From assembly GCA_937139335.1 (NCBI GenBank), contig CAKZPN010000065.1, positions 1 to 64,000 of the forward strand: a DNA stretch of 64,000 bases. Direction: 5' to 3'. The DNA is from an uncultured Roseicyclus sp. (GTDB lineage: Bacteria; Pseudomonadota; Alphaproteobacteria; Rhodobacterales; Rhodobacteraceae). The stretch's first letter is position 1. Every line of letters begins with the position of its first letter. Of this stretch, positions 60,343 to 64,000 are shown one piece after another. A program made the position numbers and the translations under genes. The notes under the pieces were generated by a model. The model made no database searches. It was not told where the DNA came from and saw only the letters and a list, made by a program, of their open reading frames with translations.

Positions 60343-61338
60343 ATGACCATGATGAAGACGCTGATGGGCGCCGCCGCCGCACTGGCCGTGACCGCCACGG
60401 GCGCGCTGGCCGACCCTGCGATCATTTTCGACCTCGGCGGCAAGTTCGACCGCTCGTTCAACGAGGCGGCCTTCACCGGCGCGGAACGCTGGGCCGAGGA
60501 AACCGGCGGCTCCTACCGCGAGATCGAGCTGCAGTCCGACGCCCAGCGCGAGCAGGCGATGCGCCGGCTGGCCGAGGCGGGCGCGAACCCTATCGTCATG
60601 GCGGGCTTCAGCCAGGCGACGCCGCTGTCGGTCGTTGCCCCCGACTATCCCGACACCACCTTCGTCATCATCGACGGCGTGGTCGACGCGCCCAACGTCC
60701 GCTCGGTCATTTTCTCCGAGCATGAAGGCTCCTACCTTGTCGGCATGCTGGCCGCGATGGCGTCGGAAACCGGCACCGTCAGCTTCGTTGGCGGCATGGA
60801 CATCCCGCTGATCTCGCGATTTGCCTGCGGCTATGCGCAAGGCGCGGTCGCCGTGAATCCCGACATCACCGTGATCGCCAACATGACCGGCACCACGCCG
60901 GCCGCGTGGAACGACCCGGTGCGCGGTGGTGAACTGACCCGCGGCCAGATCGCGCAAGGCGCCGACGTGGTCTTCGCCGCGGCGGGCGGCACCGGACTTG
61001 GCGTGCTGCAGGTTGCGGCCGATGAAGGCATCTTCTCGATCGGCGTCGACAGCAACCAAAACTACCTGCACCCCGGTTCGGTCCTGACCTCGATGCTCAA
61101 GCGTGTGGATGTCGCCGTCTACGACGCGTTCACCACCGGCACCGAACTGGAAACCGGCATCCATGTCTTCGGTCTCGCCGAAGAGGGCGTGGGCTATGCG
61201 CTTGACGAATTCAACTCCGATCTCATCACCGAGGAGATGATGGCCGCCGTCGACGCCGCGCGCGCCTCGATCATCGCGGGCGAGACCGTGGTCCACAACT
61301 TCTCGGACGACGGCACCTGCCCCGTGCAGATGCAGTGA
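60343..61338 (+). CDS. BMP family ABC transporter substrate-binding protein
   Basis: 331 residues. Signal peptide (MTMMKTLMGAAAALAVTATGALA, cleaved after ALA), then DPAIIFDLGGKFDRSFNEAAFTGAERWAEETGG, the PnrA/BMP signature for purine-nucleoside-binding proteins. Further: VIIDGVVDAPNVRSVIFSEHEGSYLVGMLAAMAS, IPLISRFACGYAQGAVAVNP and DVVFAAAGGTGLGVLQVAADEGIFSIGVDSNQNYL. Periplasmic. First gene of the transporter operon; GGGAG before the ATG. A possible promoter (TTGACC 60225-60230, CTTATT about 18 bases on) lies upstream. Confidence 0.92.
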   Translation: MTMMKTLMGAAAALAVTATGALADPAIIFDLGGKFDRSFNEAAFTGAERWAEETGGSYREIELQSDAQREQAMRRLAEAGANPIVMAGFSQATPLSVVAPDYPDTTFVIIDGVVDAPNVRSVIFSEHEGSYLVGMLAAMASETGTVSFVGGMDIPLISRFACGYAQGAVAVNPDITVIANMTGTTPAAWNDPVRGGELTRGQIAQGADVVFAAAGGTGLGVLQVAADEGIFSIGVDSNQNYLHPGSVLTSMLKRVDVAVYDAFTTGTELETGIHVFGLAEEGVGYALDEFNSDLITEEMMAAVDAARASIIAGETVVHNFSDDGTCPVQMQ

Positions 61339-61428
61339 ACCGCTGAGACACAGACCCTGGCGCGGGCCGCGGTGCGCAAGACGCCGCGGCCCGTTCCACA
61401 TCGGACCGACACCGGGGACCAGATCGGC

Positions 61429-62964
61429 ATGACGACAGATGCGCCCGCCATCGAACTGAAGGGCATTTCCAAGGCCTTCGGCCCGGTTCAGGCCAACAGG
61501 GACATCACCATGTCCGTGGCCCGCGGCACGATCCACGGCATCGTGGGCGAGAACGGCGCGGGCAAGTCGACGCTGATGTCGATCCTCTACGGCTTCTACA
61601 AGGCCGACCGGGGCGAGATCTTCATCAACGGCAAGCTCACGCCGATCCCCGACAGCCAGGCCGCCATCCGCGCCGGCATCGGGATGGTCCACCAGCATTT
61701 CAAGCTGGTCGAGAATTTCACCGTGGTGGAAAACGTGATCCTGGGTGCAGAGGATGGCGCGCTGCTGCGCCCCTCCATCGCCAAGGCGCGCAAGCTGCTG
61801 ACGGAGCTCGCCAAGGATTACGGGCTGAACGTGGACCCCGACGCGGTAGTCGAGGACCTGAGCGTCGGCCACCAGCAGCGCGTCGAGATTCTCAAGCAGC
61901 TCTATCGCCAGGCCGACATCCTGATCCTCGATGAGCCGACCGGCGTGCTGACGCCGTCGGAGGCCGACCAGCTCTTCCGCATCCTCGAGCGGCTGCGGGA
62001 AGAGGGCAAGACCATCATTCTCATCACCCACAAGCTGCGCGAGATCATGGAAATCACCGATACGGTGAGCGTGATGCGCCGGGGCGAGATGACGAACACG
62101 GTCAAGACCTCCGACACCTCTCCCGCCGAACTGGCCGAGATGATGGTGGGCCGCAAGGTGCTGCTGGAGGTCGACAAGCCGCCCGCGACGCCCGGCGAGG
62201 TGGTGCTGAAGGTCGAGGACCTGCGCGTCAGCCGAGGCGGGGTGGAGCGCGTGAAGGGCGTGTCCTTCGAGATCCGGCGCGGTGAGATCCTGGGCATCGC
62301 GGGTGTCGCCGGCAATGGCCAGACCGAACTGCTCGAGGTGCTAGGGGGCATGATCCCGGCGCAGGGCGGCACGGTCTCGCTGTTCGGCGAGCCGATCGAC
62401 ATCACCGGCAAGCATTCAAACGGCCAGACCCGGCGCGCCCGCGGCATCGGCCATGTTCCCGAGGACCGGCAGGACGAGGGGCTGATCATGCCCTACGAGG
62501 CCTGGGAGAACGTGGCCTTCGGCTATCACAAGGACCCGAGATACAACTCCGGCATCCTGATGAACCATGCCGCGATCAAGGATGACTGCGTCGACAAGAT
62601 GCAGCGCTACGACGTGCGCCCCCCGAACCCGCGCCTGCCCGCGCGCAACTTTTCCGGCGGCAACCAGCAAAAGATCGTCGTCGCCCGCGAGATGGACCGA
62701 GCGCCCGACCTGCTGCTCGTCGGACAGCCCACCCGCGGCGTCGACATCGGCGCGATCGAGTTCATCCACAAGCAGATCATCGCGCTGCGCGACCAGGGCA
62801 AGGCGATCCTGCTGGTCTCGGTGGAACTGGACGAGATCATGGGCCTGTCGGACCGCATCGCCGTCATGTTCGACGGCCGCATCATGGGCGAACGCCTGCC
62901 CTCGGAGACCGACCAGAACGAGTTGGGCCTGCTCATGGCCGGCGTGACCGAGGGGGCCGCCTGA
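61429..62964 (+). CDS. BMP-type ABC transporter ATP-binding protein (two NBDs)
   Basis: 511 residues, two fused nucleotide-binding domains. First: IVGENGAGKSTLMSILYG (Walker A), the LSVGHQQRVEI signature, ILILDEPTGVL (Walker B). Second: LGIAGVAGNGQTELLEVLGG, where the Walker A is degenerate (Gly-Gln-Thr for Gly-Lys-Thr), with FSGGNQQKIVVAREMDR and LLVGQPTRGVDIGAIE. This asymmetric pair is normal for sugar/nucleoside (RbsA/YufO) ATPases. Start at MTTDAPAIELK (61429). The permease starts by ATGA overlap. Confidence 0.93.
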   Translation: MTTDAPAIELKGISKAFGPVQANRDITMSVARGTIHGIVGENGAGKSTLMSILYGFYKADRGEIFINGKLTPIPDSQAAIRAGIGMVHQHFKLVENFTVVENVILGAEDGALLRPSIAKARKLLTELAKDYGLNVDPDAVVEDLSVGHQQRVEILKQLYRQADILILDEPTGVLTPSEADQLFRILERLREEGKTIILITHKLREIMEITDTVSVMRRGEMTNTVKTSDTSPAELAEMMVGRKVLLEVDKPPATPGEVVLKVEDLRVSRGGVERVKGVSFEIRRGEILGIAGVAGNGQTELLEVLGGMIPAQGGTVSLFGEPIDITGKHSNGQTRRARGIGHVPEDRQDEGLIMPYEAWENVAFGYHKDPRYNSGILMNHAAIKDDCVDKMQRYDVRPPNPRLPARNFSGGNQQKIVVAREMDRAPDLLLVGQPTRGVDIGAIEFIHKQIIALRDQGKAILLVSVELDEIMGLSDRIAVMFDGRIMGERLPSETDQNELGLLMAGVTEGAA

Positions 62965-64000
62965 TGGACAAGATGCCGAAATGGGCCGATGTCCTGCTGA
63001 TCCCGCTCATCAGCGTCGTCCTCGCGCTGCTGGTCTCGGGCCTTGTCGTGGCGCTGATCGGGGAGAGCCCGGTGCGCGCAATGGAGGTCATGGTGCGCGG
63101 CGCCTTCGGCTCGGCCTATGGCTGGGGCTACACGCTCTATTATGCGACCAATTTCATCTTCACCGGGCTGGCGGTGGCCGTGGCCTTTCACGCCCGCATG
63201 TTCAACATCGGCGGCGAGGGGCAGGCGGCGATCGGCGGGCTTGGCGTCGCGGTGATCCTGCTGGGCGTGGCTTGGCCGCACTGGACCATCGCGCTTTTAG
63301 CCGCCATCGCCTTCTCGGCGCTGTTCGGGGCGGCCTGGGCGGCGATCCCGGCTTACCTGCAAGCCAAACGCGGCAGCCACATCGTGATCACCACGATCAT
63401 GTTCAACTACATTGCCGCCTCGCTGTTGGTCTACCTGCTGGTCAACGTGTTTCGCGTGCCGGGGTCGATGGCGCCCGAAAGCGGCCGCTTCGCCGAGCCG
63501 GCGCACCTGCCTTCCGCCTCGGATTTCGCGGGGTTCCTGGGCTTTCCCGCCTCCGCGCCGCTGAACATCTCGTTCTTCATCGCGCTTCTCGCCTGCGTCT
63601 TCGTCTGGGTGCTGATCTGGCGCACGCGGCTGGGCTACGAAATCCGGTCCTTCGGCCATTCCGAGACCGCCGCGGTTTACGCGGGCATCAACCCGACGCG
63701 GATCATCATGATCTCCATGCTGATCTCGGGCGGGCTGGCCGGCATGATGGCGATCAACGTGGTGATGGGCGAGGCGGAGCGGCTGGTGCTCGACTTCGTC
63801 GAGGGCGCGGGGTTCGTCGGCATCGCGGTCGCCCTGATGGGCCGGTCGCACCCGGTGGGCGTGGTTCTGGCGGCGCTCTTGTTCGGGGCGCTCTACCAGG
63901 GCGGAGCCGAGCTTCAGTTCGAGATGCCCGCGATCAGTCGCGAGATGGTGGTGGTGATTCAGGCGCTGGTGATCCTGTTCACCGGCGCACTCGACAACAT
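62964..64000 (+). CDS. BMP-type ABC transporter permease (3' truncated by window)
   Basis: Starts ATG at 62964, overlapping the ATPase stop. At least 345 residues with several membrane helices: LLIPLISVVLALLVSGLVVALIG, FNIGGEGQAAIGGLGVAVILLG, GSHIVITTIMFNYIAASLLVYLL, and SMLISGGLAGMMAINVVMGEAERLV, all of the type found in nucleoside/branched-chain-like permeases (YufP). It continues beyond base 64000. A second permease would be expected next. The three genes make a likely purine-nucleoside uptake system. Confidence 0.93.
   Translation, partial: MDKMPKWADVLLIPLISVVLALLVSGLVVALIGESPVRAMEVMVRGAFGSAYGWGYTLYYATNFIFTGLAVAVAFHARMFNIGGEGQAAIGGLGVAVILLGVAWPHWTIALLAAIAFSALFGAAWAAIPAYLQAKRGSHIVITTIMFNYIAASLLVYLLVNVFRVPGSMAPESGRFAEPAHLPSASDFAGFLGFPASAPLNISFFIALLACVFVWVLIWRTRLGYEIRSFGHSETAAVYAGINPTRIIMISMLISGGLAGMMAINVVMGEAERLVLDFVEGAGFVGIAVALMGRSHPVGVVLAALLFGALYQGGAELQFEMPAISREMVVVIQALVILFTGALDN

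Overview
The window is a gene-dense, very GC-rich (roughly 65-70% by eye) bacterial chromosome segment with the gene content of an alphaproteobacterium of the order Rhodobacterales. The markers are a heterotetrameric sarcosine oxidase (soxBDAG), an alpha-type NfuA, a primary sigma factor preceded by dnaG, a TIGR02186/TauE pair, a DUF3108 protein, a fused NADH oxidoreductase-SelD, and a Rhodobacterales-like iron box. No rRNA, tRNA, CRISPR array, transposase or replication origin was seen, and no gap between genes exceeds about 250 bases.

Layout. 1-2300: 5' part of tolC, then a scar where the 3' end of pcm meets the 3' end of a DUF2442 gene, followed by a clearly AT-richer gene for a trypsin-like protease (the one convincing foreign segment). 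2300-7400: small membrane proteins and an entericidin, an esterase, a pirin and an amino-acid dehydrogenase. 7650-10390: three Flp-pilus TadG/TadE-like genes. 10490-15485: the soxBDAG operon. 16000-20100: dnaG-rpoD, the 'macromolecular synthesis' pair. 20100-27000: hlyU-like, meaB, DUF3108, hrpB and fused selD. 27000-32900: a divergent Lrp regulator/decarboxylase pair sharing a long palindrome, an orphan CoxL-type molybdoenzyme subunit, a DUF2235 hydrolase and truA. 33000-37150: an overlapping ycjX-TIGR01620-ChaC cluster and a DMT exporter. 37150-40300: ileS behind an isoleucine-rich leader peptide. 40400-50460: detoxification, repair and metabolism genes (yghU, ogt, ygfZ, aminotransferases, lldD, GFA, helicase, SDR). 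50460-56600: on the minus strand creD-DUF1989, then an ornithine-decarboxylase-type gene with a long structured leader, then tauE-TIGR02186, plus a plus-strand VOC gene. 56700-60180: a small ORF coupled to a class IV aminotransferase, uspA, and nfuA-tsaB-rimI behind an iron-box promoter. 60340-64000: a BMP-type nucleoside ABC transporter, cut by the window edge.

Most interesting points. (1) A 16-codon, apparently leaderless ORF with four Ile codons among seven lies just upstream of ileS and is followed by mutually exclusive hairpins, the layout of a ribosome-dependent isoleucine attenuator. (2) A 72-codon ORF with a strong ribosome-binding site ends just before a hairpin that hides the ribosome-binding site of the aminotransferase at 56962, suggesting translational coupling. 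(3) A pcm/DUF2442 junction abuts an imported protease gene. (4) Repeat elements are placed so that the repeat itself supplies the TAG stop codon of rpoD and of meaB. (5) The Lrp/decarboxylase divergent region contains a perfect 9-base inverted repeat with a spacing of three helical turns. All functional statements rest on recognition of protein motifs and on reading the DNA; no database search was run.
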